A DNA stretch of 37,945 bases from positions 1 through 37,945 of the forward strand of contig DIFA01000005.1 of NCBI GenBank assembly GCA_002418895.1. The letters run 5' to 3'. This DNA comes from Dehalococcoidia bacterium UBA5760 (GTDB lineage Bacteria > Chloroflexota > Dehalococcoidia > Dehalococcoidales > UBA5760). Position numbers and translations under genes: made by a program. This document shows, in pieces, positions 15,533-21,917 of the stretch. The stretch's first letter is position 1; each line of letters starts with the position of its first letter. The notes under the pieces were generated by a model, which saw only the letters and a program-made list of their open reading frames with translations, did not search any database and had not been told where the DNA came from.

Positions 15533-15573
15533 TTGACAAACAACCCTAACCATAGTATCTTCTTTGTAGATAC
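15533..15573 (+). promoter_or_regulatory. mazEF promoter and operator
   Basis: TTGACA at 15533-15538 and TATCTT at 15556-15561 with a 17 bp spacer. A perfect inverted repeat GTATCT (15555-15560) / AGATAC (15568-15573) overlaps the -10 box, a fitting site for MazE-MazF autorepression. It ends 18 bases before the mazE start. Confidence 0.7.
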
Positions 15574-15591
15574 AAATGATGGAGGTTTAAC

Positions 15592-15834
15592 ATGAGAACC
15601 AGCGTCCAGAAATGGGGCAACAGCCTCGCCTTACGTATTCCTAAATCTTTCGCTGACGAAGTGGGGATCAAAAGAGAAACATCCGTAGATGTCTCACTCT
15701 CGGGAGGGAAATTAGTAGTAACGCCCATCGCTGAATCAAAGATGAGCCTGAAACAGCTTCTGGCAAAGATAACTAAAGACAATATACATCACGAGATTGG
15801 TACCGGGCCAACCGTGGGGAACGAAGCATGGTAG
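15592..15834 (+). CDS. mazE: MazE-type antitoxin (AbrB fold)
   Basis: An 80-residue protein opening with RTSVQKWGNSLALRIPK, the swapped-hairpin AbrB/MazE DNA-binding domain. Residues ~50-80 (MSLKQLLAKITKDNIHHE) are the acidic and hydrophobic toxin-binding tail. The ATG has GGAGG seven bases ahead. It overlaps mazF by 7 bases, the usual arrangement. It is intact, unlike the copy at 3868. Confidence 0.92.
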   Translation: MRTSVQKWGNSLALRIPKSFADEVGIKRETSVDVSLSGGKLVVTPIAESKMSLKQLLAKITKDNIHHEIGTGPTVGNEAW

Positions 15835-16175
15835 GCTCGCAGACTTATGTTCCTCAACGCGGGGACGTAGTGTGGATTTCCTTAAACCCACAAGCAGGTC
15901 ACGAGCAAGCAGGCCGACGTCCTGTCGTAGTGATCTCAACTCAAGACTATAATGGTAAAGTAGGACTGGCTATCCTCTGCCCTATTACCAATCAAATCAA
16001 GGGATATCCATTCGAGGTTCTTATCCCTGACGGTTTGCCAATAGCGGGTGCAATCTTATCCGATCAGACCAAGAGCTTGGATTGGCACGCTCGAAACGCG
16101 GAATTGATATGCACTGTGCCAGCCGAAATTATCTCGGAAGTCCTGCAGAAGTTGGCCACCTTAATATCCCAATAG
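15828..16175 (+). CDS. mazF: MazF-type mRNA-cleaving toxin
   Basis: A 115-residue PemK/MazF RNase with the opening PQRGDVVWISLNPQAGHEQA and GRRPVVVIS, plus the conserved central strands (LAILCPITNQIKGYPFEV) and a Ser/Asp-Thr region SDQTKSLDW. The conserved catalytic Arg in GRRP and the Ser/Thr in DQTKSLD are present. It is expected to be neutralised by the MazE encoded just upstream. Fragments of a repeat protein flank the pair on both sides. Confidence 0.93.
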   Translation: MVGSQTYVPQRGDVVWISLNPQAGHEQAGRRPVVVISTQDYNGKVGLAILCPITNQIKGYPFEVLIPDGLPIAGAILSDQTKSLDWHARNAELICTVPAEIISEVLQKLATLISQ

Positions 16176-16283
16176 CCACCCTGCCAAAGTCACTCCTGCC
16201 CAGAAAACCGCTCCGGCCATGATTTCAGAAATGGGCATCTCCATTAACAAGTGGCATCTTACTGGTAAGACAGCAAATCAGCA

Positions 16284-16442
16284 ATGCTGATTGACGATGC
16301 CGGCGATGACACCTACCAGTCCAGGTTCTTCGGCCAGGGGTGCAAGGTGAAGTGTGGCGTCGGCAAGGGGCTGGCGATGGCAGTGAGGGGTGGGGTGGGA
16401 ATTTTGGTTAACACGACAGTGGAATTGGTTCTGTCCTTGTAG
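16284..16442 (+). pseudogene. fragment of an Asp/Gly repeat protein (third)
   Basis: A 52-codon frame begins MLIDDAGDDTYQSRFFGQG and continues CKVKCGVGKGLAMAVRGGVG. It matches the fragments at 3803 and 15278. The GDDTY...GQG...GxG order recalls beta-helix repeat proteins found in Planctomycetota and Chloroflexota. It has no ribosome site and is probably a scrap left by recombination around mazEF. Confidence 0.45.
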
Positions 16443-16474
16443 TGCCAGGAATAACCGAACACCGGGTCATGAAG

Positions 16475-17486
16475 GTATCTTGACTGCGGCTGTGATTTAA
16501 CAAGTGGTATCACTACCCCAAGCGGTAAAAAGTGGGTAAGCACTGCGATACACCGAGTCCTGAGAAATGAGGCGTATGTCGGGACACTGGTGTGGGGCAA
16601 GCGTAACGGGACTGACCCAGTAAAAGTAGAAAATGCGTGGCCAGCTATTACCGATAGAGACACTTTCGACAAGGTGGGGGTGACTTTGAAATCAAGAGGG
16701 CCAAGGATTATTCATCCCCGAAGAACGGTGAGTGATTACCTGCTTAGTGGTCTTATGAAATGCGGTGTGTGTGGTAAACCTATGAGCGGACACAGCGCTA
16801 AGTCAGGGCGATTCTTCTACTACCGCTGCACAAATGATTCAAAACAAGGCGCGGAAGAATGCCGTGGCCACTTCATTCCAAAATCCAAAATAGAGAATTT
16901 TATTATTGATAAAATCCGTAACTGCATCCTGACTGATGAGAACCTCACTGAACTTGTAAGACTGACCAATGAAGACTTGGAGACAAGCGTCGGATCAGAC
17001 AAGCAGCAACTACAACTAATCCAAAAACAGATCGTCGATGTCGATTCGAGGTTAGAAAATCTCTACGACGCCTTGGAGACAAAAGCATTTAGCAGTGAAG
17101 AACTTGCTCCAAGGATAAGAATAATGCAATCGAAAAAGAATGAACTTATCACAAAAAGAACCGGGATTCAATCTTCTTTACAGTCCAAACCAGCTATGCC
17201 AGTTTTTTATGATATCCAAGAGTATGTCAGTGACCTGAAATCATTATTGGCTGCGTCACCAATTGTGGAGCAGAGAGCCTTCTTGAAGTTGTTTGTCGAT
17301 AGCATAAAGGTAGATAGAAACGAAATTACGATTAACTACTTCCTGCCTATGCCACCGGCAAGCAATAATACGGAGGTCGTTGGAGTTCTACCTTTTGTAA
17401 TGAATGGTAGGCCGTACAGGGATCGAACCTGTGACACCCTGATTAAAAGTGAGAGGCACGATGTGCCACCTGGTTCGCCCAAGTAA
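16475..17486 (+). pseudogene. serine recombinase, N-terminal catalytic domain missing
   Basis: From just after a TGA the frame reads LTSGITTPSGKKW, then STAIHRVLRNEAYVGTLVWG. This is the 'Recombinase' domain of large serine recombinases. It is followed by the zinc-ribbon (MKCGVCGKPMSG...FYYRCTN...C) and a coiled-coil region (about 16980-17200). The resolvase domain with the catalytic serine is absent, so it cannot act alone. An internal GTG at 16590 could start a product. The last ~25 residues (GRPYRDRTCDTLIKSE) are translated from a tRNA-Lys 3' half, which marks an integration scar. Confidence 0.85.
17405..17450 (-). tRNA. tRNA-Lys(UUU) 3' half, attachment-site remnant
   Basis: On the minus strand: CTTTTAATCAG (anticodon loop with TTT), then the T arm CACAGGTTCGATCCCTGTAC... 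ending GGCC-TA-CCA. The 5' half (D arm and acceptor strand) is absent, replaced by unrelated DNA from about 17451. It lies at the 3' end of the recombinase frame, as expected for an element that integrated in a tRNA gene. Confidence 0.7.
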
Positions 17487-17648
17487 CATTACGTACTCCT
17501 AAATCTTGCGAAAGGGACGTTTTGTGCCTATATGTAATATCAAGTGATACCGGGTAGTAAACAGTTTGTCGGCAAAATGTCGGCAACCGACAGTACTTAT
17601 GTAAAGTATCTCCCGGCTTCTTTCTTCACAAAAAGCATGAGATTAACA

Positions 17649-17677
17649 TTGACATATAGTACCTTATATGGTATCAT
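17649..17677 (+). promoter_or_regulatory. hicAB promoter with palindrome
   Basis: TTGACA at 17649-17654 and TATCAT at 17672-17677, 17 bp apart. A near-palindrome TACCTTATATGGTA (17660-17673) fills the spacer and could be the autoregulatory operator. Its position rules out the upstream ATG at 17668 as the start. Confidence 0.65.
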
Positions 17678-17691
17678 TACAAGCTAAGGTT

Positions 17692-17922
17692 ATGAGCAAG
17701 AAAGCTAAACTTGAAGCTAAAATAAGGAATAACCCGAAGAATGTTAGCCTCATTGATTTCGAAGCTCTGATCAACCTATACGGTGCAATCAAAATGGGAA
17801 GCAAGCATGCAAAAGCAGAAATTGGAGAATCGACATTGACTTACAAGAGAGTTAATCCAATTCCTTCAGAGTATGTCGGGGATTTACTAGAGGTAATAGA
17901 CAGTTTATGTATGAAGGAGTAG
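17692..17922 (+). CDS. hicA: HicA-type toxin
   Basis: A 76-residue protein starting MSKKAKLEAKIRNNP. It has the HicA landmarks: DFEALINLYGA, a short G-x-K-H-A segment in place of the usual G-S-H (catalytic His), and the ending NPIPSEYVGDLLEVIDSL typical of this toxin branch. HicA proteins are double-stranded-RNA-binding-fold mRNA interferases. The start at 17692 is preferred because AAGG precedes it and the earlier ATG lies on the promoter. hicB follows after four bases. Confidence 0.85.
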   Translation: MSKKAKLEAKIRNNPKNVSLIDFEALINLYGAIKMGSKHAKAEIGESTLTYKRVNPIPSEYVGDLLEVIDSLCMKE

Positions 17923-17926
17923 GCCC

Positions 17927-18352
17927 ATGGTTACTAAGAATCTTGAATACTACCTAAGGCTCCCCTATACTACAACTATTAAACGCGGCGAAGGCAATGG
18001 ATATTGGGTAGCCCGTGTGGTAGAGTTACCTCATTGTATGACTCATGCTCATACTGCCGAGGAAGCACTAGAAGATTTGGAAGACGCCAAACGCGAATGG
18101 TTGGAGTCGAACTTGGAGAGGAATCTACCTATTCCGGAACCTACGCAATATAAAGGGCAGTTTCACCTAAGGATGCCGCCATCACTACACGAGAGATTGG
18201 CGCTTATAGCAGATGTTGAGGGCGTCAGTCTCAATCAATACATGGTATCTAAGCTCGCAGCTAATACTATAATTACAATTGCTGAAGGGAAAGATGAGGC
18301 GGAGCGCAAAAAGACTAAGAAAGCCAACCAGTCTACCAAAATATCCCGATAA
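17927..18352 (+). CDS. hicB: HicB-type antitoxin with ribbon-helix-helix domain
   Basis: A 141-residue protein. The N-terminal part (YYLRLPYTTTIKR...GYWVARVVELPHCMTHAHTAEEALED) is the partial RNase H-like HicB fold. Residues ~95-125 (FHLRMPPSLHERLALIADVEGVSLNQYMVSKL) form a ribbon-helix-helix DNA-binding domain. The C-terminus is Lys-rich. It should bind the HicA toxin and the palindrome upstream of hicA. Confidence 0.92.
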   Translation: MVTKNLEYYLRLPYTTTIKRGEGNGYWVARVVELPHCMTHAHTAEEALEDLEDAKREWLESNLERNLPIPEPTQYKGQFHLRMPPSLHERLALIADVEGVSLNQYMVSKLAANTIITIAEGKDEAERKKTKKANQSTKISR

Positions 18353-18564
18353 CCAAACGTGTAACCGCTATCAGTACTCGATCTTTTTCATTATTAGCTT
18401 TGGTTTTTTCTGGCGGGTCTTTTACGATCTTTAGGTCCTTACACAGAGTCAGTATATACATTCCGATGAAAAGTATGATCTGTTTACAATAGTTCTAGAA
18501 TAGCCGATGATCCGCTCAGGCGATCTTGGTGTTATAGTCTTGTTCATCAAGGTTGGCCCAATCT

Positions 18565-18583
18565 GCCGGGTCTTTTTCCCGGC
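18565..18583. other. GC-rich stem-loop between hicB and the DUF5752 gene
   Basis: GCCGGG-TCTTTTT-CCCGGC, a perfect 6 bp stem. It lies between two convergent genes and may end one or both transcripts, though the T-run is in the loop. The remaining ~250 noncoding bases show nothing else. Confidence 0.4.
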
Positions 18584-18611
18584 GTCTACAGGAGCATACC
18601 TGCGATCGCAG

Positions 18612-18914
18612 CTATGCTCTACTCTTTAACCAAACTATTCTGTCGGCTACACTTTGCGCCGCTTTTGTCTTAGTCATGCTTTTGCGCAAATCGTTTAAGA
18701 GCTTCTCATCGTCAAATACATCCCTGACCCAATTGCTGAAGTCGTTATTGCTCTCATTCACATGGTAGTGGAAGACATCATCACTCATATCCCTAAGCGC
18801 AGTCTCCAACTCTGACAGACTTTTCAAAATCCGTCCGTCCCGGCACCAGAATTGTTTTTCTTGTGGAACATTACCCAATCTTTTTTCTACTATTGACTTC
18901 GTTATCCTGACCAT
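18612..18914 (-). CDS. DUF5752-like protein
   Basis: A 100-residue protein whose centre reads FWCRDGRILKSLSELETAL, then DDVFHYHVNESNNDFSNWV, then a helical DEEKLLNDLRKS tail. This is the signature of the DUF5752 family (function unknown, found in archaea and anaerobic bacteria). The family name is from memory. It stands alone on the minus strand, convergent with hicAB. Confidence 0.75.
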   Translation of the reverse strand: MVRITKSIVEKRLGNVPQEKQFWCRDGRILKSLSELETALRDMSDDVFHYHVNESNNDFSNWVRDVFDDEKLLNDLRKSMTKTKAAQSVADRIVWLKSRA

Positions 18915-19128
18915 CTAGGGTTTCCTCCCTGCAAATAATTCTGTGGCATTTTATTATCAAGTAATGCTCTTGGCAAGGTATATCGATGTGCTTTTCTAGT
19001 AACATTATACTACTTCTCAAGATATTAGCTAACTCTTTAAGTCAGGAACCATATCCAGGATCTGGGCTTGCCACGCATTAAGGTCAAGGAATAAAACCGT
19101 GACTACCCAATTAGTGGCAATTAGATAC

Positions 19129-19157
19129 TTGACACACCAATAATTATGTGCTACACT
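19129..19157 (+). promoter_or_regulatory. transposase promoter
   Basis: TTGACA at 19129-19134 and TACACT at 19152-19157 with 17 bp between, 21 bases before the transposase ATG. Confidence 0.65.
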
Positions 19158-19177
19158 CTTACTTAGAGGTGAGAGTT

Positions 19178-20143
19178 ATGAGCACAAAAGTTAATTTCCA
19201 GTCAGTATTAAAATGGAGTGATGATGAATGCAGGGAATACTTAGAAAAGATGCGCTGGCCTGATGGCCCACATTGTCCTAGATGCAATACCAATCATCCC
19301 TATATCATCACTCGCAAAGCAGAGACTAAAAATAAGATAAAGTCAGTCTACAAGTGCCGGAACTGCAACAGGCAATACACTTCAACGGTAGGCACTATCT
19401 TTGAGGATTCACATATTCCGCTTAGCAAGTGGTTTGCGGCGATATTCCTGATGTGTGCCTCTAAGAAAGGTATTAGTGCTCACCAAATCCACCGCCAGCT
19501 TGATATTACCTATAAATCAGCGTGGTTTATGTGTCATAGGATCAGGGAAGCTATGCGAGATAAAAACGCTTTCTCACCTCTAACCGGAACTATTGAGGCC
19601 GATGAAACCTATATTGGCGGTAAAACTAGGGGCCATTGGACACTAAAAGAACGTATGAATGATGAAGTTCAAATGGGTTTAAGGCCGAAGTTTAGACACC
19701 CACGAATGGATAAAGAAGTTGTGTTCGGTATACTGGAACGTGGTGGTAGAGTCAGGACTAAGCACATTAAGGAAATGAACTCTGCGACAGCCAAACAGAT
19801 TCTAAATGAGAATATTGATTTAGAAAAGTCGAGACTGATTACTGATGCGCACAAGGGTTATAAACAGATAAAGCATTACCTACCCCACGATGTGATTAAG
19901 CACGAAGAGGCTTATGTTAGGGGGGATATCCACACACAAGGTATTGAGAATTACTGGAGTCTGTTAAAGCGTGGCCTATATGGAGTATTCCACCACGTTG
20001 ACGCCAAATACTTATCTAACTACCTGAATGAGTTCGAATACAGGTTTAATCGCCGGAAGATTTCCGATGAGGAACGTTTCGAGGCTTTGATGTCGCAGAC
20101 TCAGGGTAGACTTCATTGGTTTTGCAAGTCCGTCCCTGCTTAG
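19178..20143 (+). CDS. IS1595-family (ISXO2-like) transposase
   Basis: A 321-residue DDE-type transposase. It has an N-terminal zinc ribbon (CPRC 33-36, CRNC 60-63), then the ISXO2 core: GTIEADETYIGGK (first Asp at 142), LITDAHKGY (second Asp at 223) and QGIENYWSLLKRGLYG (N/K/E motif near 257). The ATG at 19178 has GAGGTGAGAG ahead, so it is preferred over the earlier 19148. The length is normal and no lesion is seen, so it is probably active. I could not fix terminal inverted repeats by eye; the left end should lie near 19040-19100 and the right end near 20230-20280. Confidence 0.9.
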   Translation: MSTKVNFQSVLKWSDDECREYLEKMRWPDGPHCPRCNTNHPYIITRKAETKNKIKSVYKCRNCNRQYTSTVGTIFEDSHIPLSKWFAAIFLMCASKKGISAHQIHRQLDITYKSAWFMCHRIREAMRDKNAFSPLTGTIEADETYIGGKTRGHWTLKERMNDEVQMGLRPKFRHPRMDKEVVFGILERGGRVRTKHIKEMNSATAKQILNENIDLEKSRLITDAHKGYKQIKHYLPHDVIKHEEAYVRGDIHTQGIENYWSLLKRGLYGVFHHVDAKYLSNYLNEFEYRFNRRKISDEERFEALMSQTQGRLHWFCKSVPA

Positions 20144-20228
20144 GACTCTTGGATAGTGCTTTGATAGCCTCTTCAAACGACAAGGGGTGAAGCGAGATAG
20201 TGGTGTCATCGTGTTTGCGTTTAGACAT
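20046..20228 (-). CDS. small passenger protein of the IS element
   Basis: A 60-residue protein MSKRKHDDTTISLHPL followed by SFEEAIKALSKSPK and a basic, disordered tail. The L-x-PLSFEEA-x-x-x-L motif is one I associate with short proteins accompanying ISXO2-type transposases. Its gene overlaps the transposase 3' end on the opposite strand by ~98 bases. The role is unknown. Confidence 0.5.
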   Translation of the reverse strand: MSKRKHDDTTISLHPLSFEEAIKALSKSPKQGRTCKTNEVYPESATSKPRNVPHRKSSGD

Positions 20229-20248
20229 TAAATCACCAATTAACCAAT

Positions 20249-20491
20249 CTAGCAGTAAACCGTATTGCAGGTAACAGGGATTGGAGCGACAAAATCCTGG
20301 AGGGAGACGCTCGATACCCAAAGCGAATCGCTACCCCTATATTTAGCACGTAAATAAGACTCCTCCAAGTATTCAACCTGTTCTGGACTCAACCACTCTT
20401 CACCACTCTCATCTACTTGTACAAGTAGTTCGGTATATAACTTCGTCGTGCCATCAGAATACACAAGAACGCTACTTTTCTTCCTTTTCAT
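20249..20491 (-). CDS. small hypothetical protein, possibly 3'-truncated by the IS
   Basis: An 80-residue protein with AGGAGGAGG before its ATG, translationally coupled (TAATG) to the DUF4258-like gene. The acidic middle (DESGEEWLSPEQVEYLEESYL) and its position next to a DUF4258 protein suggest a partner, possibly an antitoxin, but the usual zinc-finger antitoxin motif is missing. The C-terminal residues look unnatural (PVTCNTVYC), and the gene ends beside the presumed right end of the IS, so the original 3' end may have been lost. Confidence 0.5.
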   Translation of the reverse strand: MKRKKSSVLVYSDGTTKLYTELLVQVDESGEEWLSPEQVEYLEESYLRAKYRGSDSLWVSSVSLQDFVAPIPVTCNTVYC

Positions 20492-20817
20492 TACCTCCTC
20501 CTTTCCCTATTATTAATCCAAACACTTCTATCTGGATAATATGCCGTGCAAATCTTTATTGGATGAACACTATAACCTATAAAACTATGTATAAAATTAC
20601 CCTTCCCGTTTTTCCCAAGAATCAAACACGATGCTCCCCGATGATCGTTGGGGTAATGTTCAATAACCTCCGGTTCATTATTCCCTATGGAAGCGACAAT
20701 GGACGATGGTAATGGTCTGCTGGATTGCCCTGCCCTGTCTTCCCAATAATGGGCACTTAAAATGTAATCCCTATTTCTTATAGCTTGAATAATATTATTC
20801 AGTAAGTCTCCAATCAC
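20491..20817 (-). CDS. DUF4258-like protein, candidate RNase-type toxin
   Basis: A 108-residue protein matching the DUF4258 pattern: IRNRDYILSAHYWEDR near the N-terminus, PEVIEHYPNDHRGASCLILG in the middle, then a hydrophobic strand ending ICTAYYPDRSVW. DUF4258 proteins are often toxin components or of BrnT/MqsR-like fold. The start is a GTG overlapping the upstream stop (GTGA). It is the middle gene of a three-gene minus-strand operon. Confidence 0.72.
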   Translation of the reverse strand: MIGDLLNNIIQAIRNRDYILSAHYWEDRAGQSSRPLPSSIVASIGNNEPEVIEHYPNDHRGASCLILGKNGKGNFIHSFIGYSVHPIKICTAYYPDRSVWINNRERRR

Positions 20818-21104
20818 TGCCAGTCTTCCCTAGCAATACCAAGTTGGGTATATAAATTTGGCGGTAAGGCAATGTCCAGATTATTTTGACTCTCATAACT
20901 TTTTAGATTGCGCCTTAACATCATTGCCAATACCTTTGCTTGCTCTAGCGACATGCGGAGAATCAAAGTATCCCTAGGGGGTATTACTTGCCCTTGGGAT
21001 GGGTGTGGGACATTAAGCCCAAATGTAAATGAAACCCCATAAGGACCTACCGTGAAACGAAACGCATCTGTATAAATATCCGGAGCACTATTTGCCTCTT
21101 CCAT
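20814..21104 (-). CDS. DUF3467-like protein
   Basis: A 96-residue protein from the ATG at 21104, preceded by AAGGGGG; a frame six residues longer exists. Features: IYTDAFRFTVGPYGVSFTFG, PPRDTLILRMSLEQAKVLAMML and RRNLKSYE. These match the DUF3467 pattern, in which a Y-x-x-x-x-x-x-x-x-x-x-x-FG strand pair is followed by an M-S-x-x-x-A-K-x-L helix. Function is unknown. It overlaps the next gene by 4 bases. Confidence 0.65.
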   Translation of the reverse strand: MEEANSAPDIYTDAFRFTVGPYGVSFTFGLNVPHPSQGQVIPPRDTLILRMSLEQAKVLAMMLRRNLKSYESQNNLDIALPPNLYTQLGIAREDWQ

Positions 21105-21200
21105 ATCTGCCCCCTTTGGCATAGACTAGGCATCATATATTACACCACGCCAGTCTAAAATAATACTCCAGACAATACCCCCTATGTCAAATGGCCTAAA

Positions 21201-21293
21201 TGGTACTGGTGGTAGGACTCGAACCTACAACCTCTGGGATATCAGCCCCTACCTGCTTATAAAACAGTTGCTCTACCTTTGAGCTACACCAGC
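21201..21293 (-). tRNA. atypical tRNA, anticodon UAU, derived from a tRNA-Thr-like gene
   Basis: On the minus strand: acceptor GCTGGTG pairs with CACCAGT (first pair G-T), D arm GCTC-AAAGGTA-GAGC, anticodon loop TTTATAA (anticodon TAT; complement at 21259-21261), T arm GTAGG-TTCGAGT-CCTAC, then A-CCA encoded. The acceptor and D arm match tRNA-Thr(UGU), but the anticodon centre is A instead of G. The variable region is ~23 nt, with a GGG/CCC stem instead of 4-5 nt. Pair 27-43 is A-G. UAU reads AUA (Ile). It may be a divergent functional tRNA from a mobile element or a decaying one. Confidence 0.72.
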
Positions 21294-21321
21294 TTGACAT
21301 CTAATTCATTAGTGATATAAT
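21294..21321 (+). promoter_or_regulatory. near-consensus promoter next to the tRNA
   Basis: TTGACA at 21294-21299 and TATAAT at 21316-21321 with a 16 bp spacer. It starts at the first base beyond the tRNA 5' end and drives the small gene at 21351. Confidence 0.8.
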
Positions 21322-21350
21322 CGGTGTGCACTAAGAATAGGGAGGTTATT

Positions 21351-21548
21351 ATGATTACACAGGAAGACGAGACTGCTAGGCAATTCACGGTTGCATTAAT
21401 GCATAATTGGTTTGAATCAGTTCCGGACAAGAAGCAAGCGGATGAAGCTATCAAGAGGGCATGCTACATATATCAAGAGCTAAGCATGATGCTTAGTAAG
21501 ATGGGCGGAGCCGCTAAGAGGAACGCCCCCGTCAAGTTCTTCGATTAA
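21351..21548 (+). CDS. small helical hypothetical protein
   Basis: A 65-residue protein MITQEDETARQFTVAL with long predicted helices and a basic C-terminus (GGAAKRNAPVKFFD). The ribosome site GGGAGG lies 6 bases ahead of the ATG, and the consensus promoter sits just upstream. Its stop codon overlaps that of the opposite-strand gene at 21545-21712 by two bases. I do not recognise it. Confidence 0.65.
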   Translation: MITQEDETARQFTVALMHNWFESVPDKKQADEAIKRACYIYQELSMMLSKMGGAAKRNAPVKFFD

Positions 21549-21712
21549 ACGACATATCCCTGCAATTTAGACGACTCTATAACGTATTGAATTCCTTGTG
21601 GCGTTAATTTACGAATATTTTCGGCGCACAATTTGCCCTTGCCACGTAACTGTAAGTATAACTCGAACTTGCCTGCTAGTTTGGCATCTAATGCCAGAAT
21701 TTCCTTACTCAT
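21545..21712 (-). CDS. 55-residue hypothetical protein, convergent overlap
   Basis: MSKEILALDAKLAGKFELYL, then QLRGKGKLCAENIRKLTPQG and IQYVIESS. It has a GGGGAG ribosome site before the ATG. The pattern suggests a small helical bundle. The stop overlaps the end of the + strand gene at 21351-21548. I do not recognise the family; coding is supported by the ribosome site and composition only. Confidence 0.5.
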   Translation of the reverse strand: MSKEILALDAKLAGKFELYLQLRGKGKLCAENIRKLTPQGIQYVIESSKLQGYVV

Positions 21713-21917
21713 AATCACTCCCCTTTCCTTTGTGTGTCAAATATACTATGCCGCAATTAGTTGACATTTTGGTTTACTTTGCAGCCAAAAAACAGGGAAT
21801 CCTATAGCATATCACTAAATGCTGGACATCCATCATAAATTCAGCCAACCCGCACAGTCGTGTTATAATTGGGGCTATACTTTGAACTATTAGACTTTGA
21901 GGAAATGGAGTTGGCCA

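Noticed and set aside
17405..17450. Complete tRNA-Lys gene
   Set aside because: Only the anticodon loop to CCA part is present; the D arm and 5' acceptor strand are missing.
17668..17691. Longer HicA start at 17668
   Set aside because: The ATG overlaps the -10 box; 17692 has a ribosome site and fits family length.
19040..20280. Defined terminal inverted repeats of the ISXO2-like element
   Set aside because: Some AT-rich similarity exists between GTGACTACCCAATTAGTGG (left) and the reverse complement near 20240, but it is too weak to fix ends by eye.
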